NCBI GenBank assembly: GCA_963710355.1
Contig: CAVPZU010000001.1
Location: 682,001 to 746,000 of the forward strand
DNA from: Fen-1359 sp963710355
Lineage (GTDB): Bacteria > Planctomycetota > Phycisphaerae > Sedimentisphaerales > Anaerobacaceae
Reading direction: 5' to 3'
Length of the DNA: 64,000 nt
The position numbers and the translations under genes were made by a program. Below the pieces are notes generated by a model. The model ran no database searches, had not been told where the DNA came from, and worked only from the letters and a program-made list of their open reading frames with translations. How positions within the stretch are numbered: position 1 is the stretch's first letter; every line of letters starts with the position of its first letter. Below are positions 34,504 to 42,108 of the stretch, piece after piece.

Positions 34504-35531
34504 TCGATATTCCTTATAAAGCCTCGTCTTGATAACGGCCACCAGCGCATAAAAGCTTTGGCTTCGATATCGTCGGCTGTTATTATGCATATGTTCCCGA
34601 TGTCTGAATTATTAAGTACCATACCGTGAGCTGTAAGATCGTATCGCATACTTACAAAATAACTCTTCTCGGGAATCATAATAGAGAAGTTTACATTATG
34701 GAGCCATTCTGGGACAGGATATTTTTCTTTGGCAAGTTCCTGACTGTTAATTATATATGCACCGCCGGCAATTTTAACCTCTTCGCCTGCAAGACCAACA
34801 ATCTCTCCCAGTGCCAAATCTCTGCTGCGGGTTACTATCCTATTATGACCGTTATAATAAGCCGGATGCACCATCACGAGTAAACCCCGAGGCAGCTGAA
34901 TCCCCTTATCAACATTTCGCCAGGCTAAAATATAATCGCCTGTGATGATGTTATCATGCGGGATAGTTACGTTTGAATATCCTCCGGCAAGGGCAGGGAA
35001 AATTAAATGTGGGATAAATCTATATATTGCAGTCAGAGCAATTAAAACAAGTATGACCGTTACGATTTTCTCTCTCATATTTGCTAATGTTTGCATTATT
35101 CCATACCGCAGTCCGATGGCCCCGTGAACAGCAATCGACAGTCCGAGTAAAGTAAATCCTGCTAAACTGCCGTATAGAAATAACGCCAGTAAAAGCGATG
35201 CTAACCATCCCAAAAAATACCAGAGGATCTCATTGAACCGACCCTTAATAAGGTGTGCTAATCCAGGTATGATGGAAATAACCAACCCCACAAAGTCGTC
35301 GTTCAAAATCTCTTTTATCCGCGTTTGAAAATGAAATCGATTGTCATTTTGTCGTGGGGCTATATATATTTGACGCACCAATCTGGCCATTTCGCGGAAC
35401 GGCTTTTTCCAGTTTGCCATTCGGGACGGATGAACATCTATAGTTCTTGTCCGAATCTCGAGTATTGAGCCGCATTTTACGCACGTTTTCTGGCCCGGAA
35501 TGTTTTCGAATTTGCATCTTTCGCATCTCAT
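34500..35531 (-). CDS. Zinc-ribbon membrane protein with degenerate S26 signal-peptidase-like domain
   Basis: The 343-residue protein begins with a zinc ribbon (MRCERCKFENIPGQKTCVKC), has about four helices in the middle (residues 85-185), and ends with a domain like the S26 signal peptidase fold. That domain has HDNIITGDYILAWR, ALGEIVGLAGEEVKIAGG and IMIPEKSYFVSMRYDL, where signal peptidases have GDNVLV, VKRVVGLPGD and PEGYFVMGDN. The expected catalytic Ser and Lys are not visible, so it may be inactive or only use the fold. It overlaps the TPR gene (ATGA). Confidence 0.6.
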   Translation of the reverse strand: MRCERCKFENIPGQKTCVKCGSILEIRTRTIDVHPSRMANWKKPFREMARLVRQIYIAPRQNDNRFHFQTRIKEILNDDFVGLVISIIPGLAHLIKGRFNEILWYFLGWLASLLLALFLYGSLAGFTLLGLSIAVHGAIGLRYGIMQTLANMREKIVTVILVLIALTAIYRFIPHLIFPALAGGYSNVTIPHDNIITGDYILAWRNVDKGIQLPRGLLVMVHPAYYNGHNRIVTRSRDLALGEIVGLAGEEVKIAGGAYIINSQELAKEKYPVPEWLHNVNFSIMIPEKSYFVSMRYDLTAHGMVLNNSDIGNICIITADDIEAKAFMRWWPLSRRGFIRNIE

Positions 35532-35537
35532 CGGAAA

Positions 35538-35750
35538 TTATTCTTCCGTTTTTAAATCCTGGTTAAGGTCAATCCGTGCTTTTGTGTCAGGTTCATAATA
35601 CTCGCTTGTGAGCTGCTCATTTTTTACCCTGCCGATGATTTCTGCCAGCCACTTCGAGTATGCCATGCAGCTTTTTCCCTTTGCTCCTTTAATATGAACT
35701 TTGACTTCACCGGTTTTAGATATGACAATTTCAACTTCATGCTGTGCCAT
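35538..35750 (-). CDS. DUF2997 small protein
   Basis: The 70-residue protein (EVEIVISKTGEVKVHIKGAK, GKSCMAYSKWLAEIIGRV, LTSEYYEP) matches DUF2997. As I recall, that family is found beside DUF1257/Ycf35 and Ycf46-type ATPases in cyanobacteria and other phyla. Function is unknown. It lies 3 nt after the Ycf35-like gene and 6 nt before the next. Confidence 0.8.
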   Translation of the reverse strand: MAQHEVEIVISKTGEVKVHIKGAKGKSCMAYSKWLAEIIGRVKNEQLTSEYYEPDTKARIDLNQDLKTEE

Positions 35751-35753
35751 AAT

Positions 35754-36227
35754 TTAATCCACCCATCTGCGGACATGTATCCGAATACTGTCGTCTTCCA
35801 TTACTTCTTCGTTGACTACCTGGAATTCCTTGTTTTTAAGCTCCCGCATCAGCTTGTCATAAACAAAACATTGTGTTAACTTTTGTGTAAATTCCGTAGC
35901 AACCTGTTTCAGCTCAGCCTGGCTGTGGCCTGCCCCTTTTGCACAGACACTGCATCGTCCTCGCTCGTCACGTCTTACGCGTAGTTCTATATCTCCTTTT
36001 CTAAGTACAATTTCCTGGTCTGTCACCATACTTTTTGTTATTACTTCGCTTTCGGAAAGCGCCACTTCCACCTGTTTCTCTACATTTTTGTTTTGTTCGC
36101 CTTTAACAGCTTCCTTAATAGATTCACCCGTCACTAATCCCATAGCTGACGCTGCCCCGGCAACCGCTACCATTATTGTCGACCAATTGGCTATGATTAT
36201 AGGCGTCAAGACTAATACCGCGCTCAT
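35754..36227 (-). CDS. DUF1257/Ycf35-like protein with N-terminal helix
   Basis: The C-terminal half (ELKQVATEFTQKLTQCFVYD, FQVVNEEVMEDDSIRIHVRR, then WVD) matches the end of Ycf35/DUF1257 proteins of chloroplasts and cyanobacteria. The N-terminus has a membrane helix (VLVLTPIIIANWSTIMVAVA) that ordinary Ycf35 lacks as far as I recall. A CSVC pair and Arg-rich strands (ELRVRRDERGR) lie in the centre. It is probably a membrane-tethered partner of the Ycf46 ATPase encoded just upstream. Confidence 0.75.
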   Translation of the reverse strand: MSAVLVLTPIIIANWSTIMVAVAGAASAMGLVTGESIKEAVKGEQNKNVEKQVEVALSESEVITKSMVTDQEIVLRKGDIELRVRRDERGRCSVCAKGAGHSQAELKQVATEFTQKLTQCFVYDKLMRELKNKEFQVVNEEVMEDDSIRIHVRRWVD

Positions 36228-36265
36228 TTCTTTACCCTTTCTATAACTATAAACAATTCTATGAT

Positions 36266-37879
36266 TTATATTTCAAGTTTGCGTCCCTCTTCGCCGCCCT
36301 CAGTAGCTGCCTCCGCACTCGTTGCCGGTCTGGCACGCCCCTTTGCCCATTTACGAAGGTTATCAACATCTTCGCTCATTGTTTTCGATAATGGAACCGT
36401 CTGCTGCAGACTCGCAAGCAATCCTTCCGTCGTTAATTCCTTCTTTTCATAAAAGGCATCGAACATCGCGCTTATTATGGCCTCTTCAATTTCTGCACCG
36501 CTGTATTCCGACGACACCATTGCCAGTCTGTTTATGTCGAACTTTGTCCAATCCAGTTTTCGTTTGGATAGATGAACCTTAAATATCTCTTTGCGTTCAT
36601 TAACTAAAGGAAGGTCAACAAAAAATATCTCGTCAAAACGTCCCTTTCGAAGCAGTTCTGGTGGAAGCATCGAAACATCATTGGCCGTTGCCACCACGAA
36701 AACGGGTGACTTTTTTTCAGACAACCATGTTAAAAACGAGCTGAAAACCCGAGCCGATGTGCCTGCGTCGGTTGCTGCGCCGCTTCCCCGCGAGCCACGA
36801 AACGCCTTATCAATTTCATCTATCCAGAACACCACCGGCGAAACCGATTCCGCCACCTTTATTGCCCTGCGTATATTCATTTCCGATGAACCTACAAGGC
36901 TCCCGAAAACTCGCCCAACATCAAATCGTAAAAGCGGAAGCTGCCAGACATTGCTTATCGTTTTGGCCATCAGGCTTTTGCCGCACCCTTGGACACCAAG
37001 AAGCAATACCCCTTTTGGTGCCGGAAGCCCGTATGCTCGTGCCTGCTCGGTAAAAGCAACGGTTCGTTTGGTCAGCCAGTTTTTCAGAGCGTCCAGACCG
37101 CCTACCGAGTCCATCTTTTCCTCTGCGTCGTAAAACTCCAACAGACCGCTCTTGCGGATTATCTGTTTCTTCTCGGCGTTTATTACCTCAAGACTCTTTC
37201 CATCGAGGCCGCGGTTTTGCACCAGGGTTTTTGCAAGAACATTCTCCGCTTCCGACAATGTAAGTCCCAGCAGGGCATTAACTACTTGCTCACGACCTTT
37301 GACGTCTATTCTCACATTAAGTTTAGGATTATCCTTAACTTCCTGGATAATTCTGTCCAGGAGTACAGCAAAATCGGTTGCAGTCGGCAAATCAAAGTCA
37401 ACCAGCGTTATATCCTTTTCCAGTTCAGCAGGCATCTCGAACATCGGGCTGACGATAATTATCGTTTTATAGGTGTTTTTTAGCGATGTTGCGACTTCTC
37501 TCAGTCGTCGAATTACAGACATGTTCTGGGTCTTCAAAAAGGGATGGAAGTCTTTGAATACATAAAGTGCCGGATCAATGTGCTCTATAACATTGCCAAG
37601 TGCCACAAGCGGATCTTGTGTTGTACCGTCTTGCTTTTGCGATTGTATGCTTGTTCCACCAGGTACAAGTCCTGTGTTAATCGACCACTCAAATACATTT
37701 TTGCCTAACCTCGTCGCAATTTTTGCCACCTCTGCCAATACCCGCTGTTCCTCCCAGCTTATTACATATATCAGCGGATATCGCGCCCTGACGAGCACTT
37801 CCAATTCACTCATTTGTTTTTTACCGTTCTCATTCTTCGCGATTTGTTGAACCGGTTTTAATGGTTTGGGTTCCGCCAT
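36266..37879 (-). CDS. Ycf46-like AAA+ ATPase
   Basis: The 537-residue protein has the two-part Ycf46 plan. An N-terminal degenerate domain (VLVRARYPLIYVISWEEQRV, FKDFHPFLKTQ, VDFDLPT) is followed by a C-terminal AAA+ module with Walker A GVQGCGKSLMAKTISN (about residue 292), Walker B VVFWIDEIDKAFRG (about 350), FVVATANDVSMLPPELLRKG and FDEIFFVDLPL. The ATG at 37879 is chosen over 37912 because GGAGA lies before it. Ycf46 has been linked to regulation of photosynthesis in cyanobacteria; its role in non-phototrophs is unknown. It overlaps the 70-aa gene by about 50 nt. Confidence 0.88.
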   Translation of the reverse strand: MAEPKPLKPVQQIAKNENGKKQMSELEVLVRARYPLIYVISWEEQRVLAEVAKIATRLGKNVFEWSINTGLVPGGTSIQSQKQDGTTQDPLVALGNVIEHIDPALYVFKDFHPFLKTQNMSVIRRLREVATSLKNTYKTIIIVSPMFEMPAELEKDITLVDFDLPTATDFAVLLDRIIQEVKDNPKLNVRIDVKGREQVVNALLGLTLSEAENVLAKTLVQNRGLDGKSLEVINAEKKQIIRKSGLLEFYDAEEKMDSVGGLDALKNWLTKRTVAFTEQARAYGLPAPKGVLLLGVQGCGKSLMAKTISNVWQLPLLRFDVGRVFGSLVGSSEMNIRRAIKVAESVSPVVFWIDEIDKAFRGSRGSGAATDAGTSARVFSSFLTWLSEKKSPVFVVATANDVSMLPPELLRKGRFDEIFFVDLPLVNERKEIFKVHLSKRKLDWTKFDINRLAMVSSEYSGAEIEEAIISAMFDAFYEKKELTTEGLLASLQQTVPLSKTMSEDVDNLRKWAKGRARPATSAEAATEGGEEGRKLEI

Positions 37880-38042
37880 CTTCTTTTGTCTCCATCTTAA
37901 GTGACAGTGCACTATTATTAGGCTCTACCGTACGCGCTACTTCCATAAGCGTTTCATCAGGTGCAAGCATAACCACCTGGCCACTCCTCAATATCCGAAT
38001 TTCAAAATCGCCCGGTTTTCGCTTGTATGGCCCCTTTTTCAT
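37830..38042 (-). CDS. Small protein (70 aa) between radical SAM and Ycf46 genes
   Basis: The product (GDFEIRILRSGQVVMLAPDE, TLMEVARTVEPN) is basic at its start and acidic later, has no Cys and no membrane helix. It overlaps the radical SAM gene by 4 nt (ATGA) and the ATPase gene by about 50 nt, so it is translationally coupled to both. I do not recognise a family. Its position suggests an adaptor or a substrate of the radical SAM enzyme. Confidence 0.65.
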   Translation of the reverse strand: MKKGPYKRKPGDFEIRILRSGQVVMLAPDETLMEVARTVEPNNSALSLKMETKEDGGTQTIKTGSTNREE

Positions 38043-38869
38043 TTTATAAGTCTCAACCCCATGCTCCTTGCCAAATTTAGAGCACTTTGTACATCTTCTT
38101 CTTTAAGATATCCCTTAGGCGCTGAAACCGCCTCTGCTGGCGGTATATAATTTGTCCTCAAACTCAATTTTACTTCCGGCATTTTTTCTGCCAGCCATTC
38201 GAGCACGGGTTTAAGACAACATTCGTTATGACCTGGGATAACTACGTGACGGACTATTATTTCCGAATGCTTCCATGCTTTCAGTATATTTTCCTTTGCT
38301 ACCTCAACATAATCTCGTGCTTCAAGCATAGCCTCTGCGCATCTGGAATCTCCACATTTCAAATCTGCAAGATACACATCTGCCAACCCTGTCATCAGCC
38401 TGTCCACTATATCATTATAATACATATTAGAGTTCCACACAACTTTTGTCTTTGAATCTGCTAGCGAAAGCAGTTCGAGAACCCCGTGCAGATTTACCGC
38501 AGGTTCACCTCCAAGTAAGTTAAGCGTTTTCGCCCCTTCTTTCCGGCGTCGGACGATTCTTTTTGCCATATCTTCATAATTTATCTTCTCTGCTGCCCGG
38601 GGTTCTTCATTCCATTCTGCCACAAGACAAAATTCACATCTCAGGTTGCATCCGGCGAAATGGACCTGGTGGGAAGGTATTAACTCCTGTTCCTCACCAC
38701 AATATATCATTTCCCGAAAAACGCGAACCGTGGCGTCCAGTCCACAATAACCCTTTTCGCCGGCTGTTCGGTTGACGCCGCACTCATGCGGGCAAAGCCT
38801 GCAACAGCTCAACTCTTCCCTTGCCTGTCTTGCCCTCTCCGACGCCTGTTTGTGTGCTTCTGCATTCAT
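38039..38869 (-). CDS. Radical SAM protein, PflA-like (COG1313-type)
   Basis: The 276-residue enzyme has the [4Fe-4S]-SAM motif CNLRCEFC near residue 75 and an N-terminal four-Cys region (SCCRLCPHECGVNR, then GYCG) typical of COG1313 pyruvate-formate-lyase-activase-like proteins. It also has the GGEP motif (LNLLGGEPAVN). The substrate is unknown. It starts 11 nt downstream of the pseudo-rhomboid gene and overlaps the 70-aa gene. The setting suggests glycyl radical or peptide modification linked to the Ycf46 set, but no glycyl radical enzyme is in the window. Confidence 0.85.
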   Translation of the reverse strand: MNAEAHKQASERARQAREELSCCRLCPHECGVNRTAGEKGYCGLDATVRVFREMIYCGEEQELIPSHQVHFAGCNLRCEFCLVAEWNEEPRAAEKINYEDMAKRIVRRRKEGAKTLNLLGGEPAVNLHGVLELLSLADSKTKVVWNSNMYYNDIVDRLMTGLADVYLADLKCGDSRCAEAMLEARDYVEVAKENILKAWKHSEIIVRHVVIPGHNECCLKPVLEWLAEKMPEVKLSLRTNYIPPAEAVSAPKGYLKEEDVQSALNLARSMGLRLIK

Positions 38870-38880
38870 ATTTATATAAT

Positions 38881-39540
38881 TCAGTCAATATCGACAAATC
38901 CGCCAGGACGTTTCTGGCCTGTCGTTTTTCCGATGCCGTAAATCATCCGCAACCGCAGCTTCGAGTAGAGATACGCAAACAAAGCACCAGAAATCCAGAC
39001 CAGATTTATTGGAAAAGTTATGCTCATCAGGATTCCTGTGGCTATCAGAATCAAAACTATATATTCTGATTTGACAGCGATGAAAAAAACGAAGAATTTT
39101 CTACCCCGGAAAATAAGTCCCAGGATTGTTATAAGTCCGTAGCTGCATCCTGCTGCACCGGCGCCGATAAAATCATTGTCGGTCAACAGATTCACAATAA
39201 CCCAAATCAGGCCGCACCCCGTTGACACAACCAGCCATAGGCTCACAAAAGAAGCTGTCTTCCATTCCCTCTCGATTATGCTACCGATAAAAAGAATCAT
39301 TATGCCACTGAGCACCAAGTTCATCGGCGAATCAGTAACAAATGGATATGTAATTAATTGCCAAATCCTCCCATGGATTACCTTTGTTGCACTAACAGCT
39401 AAAAAACTTTTCGTAAAGCTCGGCAAGAAAACTGATAATAGAATTCCTGCAATCGACAACACAATGATATAAGTTACTGCCGGCGTGAAAAGTTTGCCTG
39501 GCGAGCGAAAAGTCCATTGTGTTTGTTCCAATCTCTCCAT
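38881..39540 (-). CDS. Rhomboid-family membrane protein lacking catalytic residues (pseudo-rhomboid)
   Basis: The 219-residue protein has six helices and the rhomboid landmark GRIWQLITYPF in loop 1. Where active rhomboids have GASGA-x-x-G it reads GAAGCSYG, so the Ser is Ala. The TM6 His is also absent (VWISGALF). It therefore looks like an inactive rhomboid, perhaps a membrane chaperone. The ATG at 39540 is chosen because GAGAGGA precedes it. It is the first gene of the radical SAM/Ycf46/PilT operon. Confidence 0.72.
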   Translation of the reverse strand: MERLEQTQWTFRSPGKLFTPAVTYIIVLSIAGILLSVFLPSFTKSFLAVSATKVIHGRIWQLITYPFVTDSPMNLVLSGIMILFIGSIIEREWKTASFVSLWLVVSTGCGLIWVIVNLLTDNDFIGAGAAGCSYGLITILGLIFRGRKFFVFFIAVKSEYIVLILIATGILMSITFPINLVWISGALFAYLYSKLRLRMIYGIGKTTGQKRPGGFVDID

Positions 39541-39893
39541 ATAGATAGATTCCTCTCGTTTACGCTGTGCAAACATAAAACTCTGACAATCTTGACCATG
39601 TTAATTATAATTTGCAGGCAAAATATGTCAATAAATTTGACACCTCAAGTTGAAGTCGTTGCTAAAAGTTTATTGCTACAGAAATCCCATTTTTATCGAA
39701 AATACTGATTAGTATTAGAATCCGTATTTACTTAACAGTATTAGACATCAGCAGACACGAAGGGGCGTAGCTAAATGGCACAGGTTAGGGTATTAAGAGC
39801 CTCTAACAAAACCTCAAGGATTGATACTGGTATAGCCGATGAAAACAATGGTTGAAAAACTTATGAAAACCCTTAGTCATAGAGGACTTATTA

Positions 39894-40331
39894 ATGGCCA
39901 AGCCATTGTTACCCGACGAATTATGGGAAATCATCGAACCAGTTTTGCCCAAACTACCGTCTCGTCCCAAGGGGGGCAGGCCACCTGTGAGCAACCGGAA
40001 AGCTCTGACAGGGATTCTTTTTGTGCTCAAGACCGGTATCGGTTGGGAATATCTTCCATTGGAGATGGGATGTGGTTCCGGGATGACCTGCTGGCGTCGG
40101 CTTCGCGACTGGCACAAAGCAGGCATCTGGGACAAAATACACCATATCTTGCTCAACAAACTTCGCCACGCAGACCAAATCGATTTTTCACGGGCGGTAG
40201 TAGATTCGTCTTCAGTTCGTGCTGTTTTTGGGGGGCGAAAACAGGCCCAAATCCCACGGATAGGCGAAAAATGGGTTCGAAGCATCATGTCATCACCGAC
40301 GCCGAAGGAGTCCCGCTCGCAGTCCAATTGA
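39894..40331 (+). CDS. IS5/IS427 transposase, first frame (orfA)
   Basis: The 145-residue frame has the N-terminal helix-turn-helix part of IS427 transposases (LLPDELWEIIEPVLP, GGRPPVSNRKALTGILFVLK, WRRLRDWHKAGIWD) and the first catalytic Asp (VVDSSSVRAVFGG). After the six-G run at 40230-40235 the 0 frame turns to nonsense. A -1 slip there joins it to the second frame and gives one DDE transposase of about 268 residues, the usual programmed frameshift of the group. Confidence 0.88.
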   Translation: MAKPLLPDELWEIIEPVLPKLPSRPKGGRPPVSNRKALTGILFVLKTGIGWEYLPLEMGCGSGMTCWRRLRDWHKAGIWDKIHHILLNKLRHADQIDFSRAVVDSSSVRAVFGGRKQAQIPRIGEKWVRSIMSSPTPKESRSQSN

Positions 40332-40699
40332 CCGGCGCAAACCGACATGATGTCACACAACTGCTGCCTCTGGTGAAAGCCATTCCTCCTATCGCGGGAA
40401 AGGTAGGTCGACCTCGCTGTAAACCCGATTGTGTTCACGGAGATCGAGGCTACGATTCCGAACCGCACCGTAAAGAAATTCGTCAGAAAGGAATTGAGCC
40501 TGTATTGGCCAAACGCCGAACTAAAAACGGCAGCGGTTTGGGTGTCTTTCGCTGGGTGGTCGAACGCACACTGTCGTGGCTGCATCAATTCCGACGGTTG
40601 CGGGTTCGCTATGAACGCCGAGCAGATATCCATGAGGCTCTGCTCGAAATTGGTTGTATTGTTATCTGTCATAACACATTACAAAACAAGTTTTGTTAG
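40234..40699 (+). CDS. IS5/IS427 transposase, second frame (orfB, reached by -1 frameshift)
   Basis: After the slip the frame reads AKTGPNPTDRRKMGSKHHVI, the second Asp in VHGDRGYDS, and the catalytic Glu in FRWVVERTLSWLHQFRRLRV, ending just before the right inverted repeat. The conserved GGAKTGPNPTD join across the six-G run confirms the fusion. Confidence 0.87.
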
Positions 40700-40815
40700 A
40701 GGCTCTTAATAAAAAATGTCTTAATTTGCCATATTCATGCTGTAGACCTGCAATATGAAGAATCTTTACTTACACAGCATCAGTCAAAGACTTTGAAATT
40801 TTTAACTATGAACCT

Positions 40816-40879
40816 ATCCCAAAACCTCCATTATCGACGTTTTCAATGCCATAAATGGCGCTTTTTGAGGTTTTGGGAT
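40816..40879. repeat. Long inverted repeat (13-bp perfect arms, 38-base centre)
   Basis: ATCCCAAAACCTC (40816-40828) pairs perfectly with GAGGTTTTGGGAT (40867-40879), and an inner GCCA-TAAA-TGGC stem lies in the centre. It follows the lemA stop on the minus strand and could be the operon terminator, or a small MITE-like element. Confidence 0.6.
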
Positions 40880-40900
40880 GGCTTGTAAGGAAACGTTTTG

Positions 40901-41557
40901 TTATTTATTTTCTGTCTTTGTCCGTGGATTAAGTTCATCTGACATAACTTTGATCTTCTCAGGCTCTTTAATACCACCTTCGTAATAGGCTATTTGTTTG
41001 GGAAAATCCCAAGTGAATTTAGATGCAAACCAATCCGTAATTAAAGATTTCCTATATTTGTTGTAGTCTTTGCACAATGTAATCCAATCGTCCAATGCTG
41101 TTTTAATTTCGTTGAAACCCTCTTCCACAGCAGCCATTGCTTTCTGATACGTTTCAGTTGTCCTAAGCTGTGGATAAGCTTCAAATGCAACACGCACATT
41201 TATCAGGGACTTTCCAAAATCGGCACCCAACTTTGTCAAATCCATTATAGAAGAGGATTTTTCGTCTCGTGCTTTTTCATATTCCTTTTCCGCAGTATCG
41301 TAGGCAGCCCTTGCCTTGGCAACTTCGATGTAGGTTTCTTTCTCCAGGATACCTTCCTGATCGGCGAGGGTCCATACAGATTTCATTTTCTGTGAACAGG
41401 TGTTGATTGCAGCTGCAAATTTGCTTTTTCCCTCGTTTGTTCTTTCCTGCAGGTTTACCAAGTTGTTATACTTGCTTACGTATGTCAAAAAAAATACACC
41501 TGCTCCTACGACTATAATAATAATCAGTGGGAGCAGCACCTTGTAAAATACATTCAT
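40901..41557 (-). CDS. lemA: LemA family protein
   Basis: The 218-residue protein has an N-terminal helix (VLLPLIIIIVVGAGVFFLTY), then VSKYNNLVNLQERTNEGKS and a four-helix bundle (FEAYPQLRTTETYQKAMAAV) as in LemA. LemA proteins are membrane-anchored helical proteins of unclear role, often beside TPM/DUF2207 genes. It overlaps the TPM gene by 4 nt and is the last gene of the Cys-Ala tail operon. Confidence 0.9.
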   Translation of the reverse strand: MNVFYKVLLPLIIIIVVGAGVFFLTYVSKYNNLVNLQERTNEGKSKFAAAINTCSQKMKSVWTLADQEGILEKETYIEVAKARAAYDTAEKEYEKARDEKSSSIMDLTKLGADFGKSLINVRVAFEAYPQLRTTETYQKAMAAVEEGFNEIKTALDDWITLCKDYNKYRKSLITDWFASKFTWDFPKQIAYYEGGIKEPEKIKVMSDELNPRTKTENK

Positions 41558-42108
41558 TTTCTTTCTCCTTTCCCAATTTCTAAAAGCTGCTTTTCCGTTT
41601 CTTCGACAATGACGGAAATGCCTTTGTCATAATTGTTAAAGTTAAGATATTCTTTTGCCTTATTCATTATATCCACCATACGGCTTGACGTCAGCATAGG
41701 CAGGCCTCTGCCTATCGAATAGGTCATCTTTTCATCAGCATCCGGCCTTATCAACCAGACTAAACCATTATTACCACCCCCTGTACTCAATCCTTTAGTC
41801 CCCAGTTTTAACCATCTGCCATAGTGCGTAGCATAATCAGAAGGGTGTTTAACACCGTTCCGGATTAGTACAACCACTTCTGCGATTCTATCATCCTTCA
41901 TTTTCTGGCAAATATTGCTGCATTTTACGGCTGTATCTTTTTCGACAACGCCGACGTTGTCAATAATCCAGGAAGTTGTAAGTGGAGGAAAAGGTGGATC
42001 TCCTTTTGGAACGGCAACATTATCATCCGTGCCATCATTGACTTTTTTGCAACCGATGCAAGATAATAAGACAACAATAAGTAAAATCGAAGCTATATAT
42101 TTCTTCAA
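41554..42108 (-). CDS. TPM-domain lipoprotein (YgcG-like)
   Basis: The 184-residue protein has a lipoprotein signal (LLIVVLLSCIGC) and a TPM domain (WIIDNVGVVEKDTAVKCSNI, IAEVVVLIRNGVKHPSDYAT, NGLVWLIRPDADEKMTYSIG, then RGLP). TPM domains occur in envelope proteins such as YgcG and in plant photosystem II repair factors. It is coupled by 4-nt overlaps to the Cys-Ala tail protein upstream and LemA downstream. Confidence 0.85.
   Translation of the reverse strand: MKKYIASILLIVVLLSCIGCKKVNDGTDDNVAVPKGDPPFPPLTTSWIIDNVGVVEKDTAVKCSNICQKMKDDRIAEVVVLIRNGVKHPSDYATHYGRWLKLGTKGLSTGGGNNGLVWLIRPDADEKMTYSIGRGLPMLTSSRMVDIMNKAKEYLNFNNYDKGISVIVEETEKQLLEIGKGERK

Larger units (their letters stand above)
39793..40709 (+). 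mobile_element. Complete IS5-family (IS427-type) insertion sequence
   Basis: Perfect 19-bp terminal inverted repeats (TAAGAGCCTCTAACAAAAC at 39794-39812 and its complement at 40690-40708) bound a two-frame transposase. Ends TTAAGAGCC...GGCTCTTAA are flanked by TA on both sides, fitting a TA target duplication; TTAA is also possible because the ends are palindromic. It sits between the pseudo-rhomboid and LemA operons, not inside a recognised gene. Confidence 0.9.

Noticed and set aside
39760..39792. tRNA-like 5' half (GGGGCGTAGCTAAATGGCAC) next to the left end of the IS
   Set aside because: No matching 3' half is found on the other side of the IS, and position 8 and the D-arm do not fit well; probably chance similarity.
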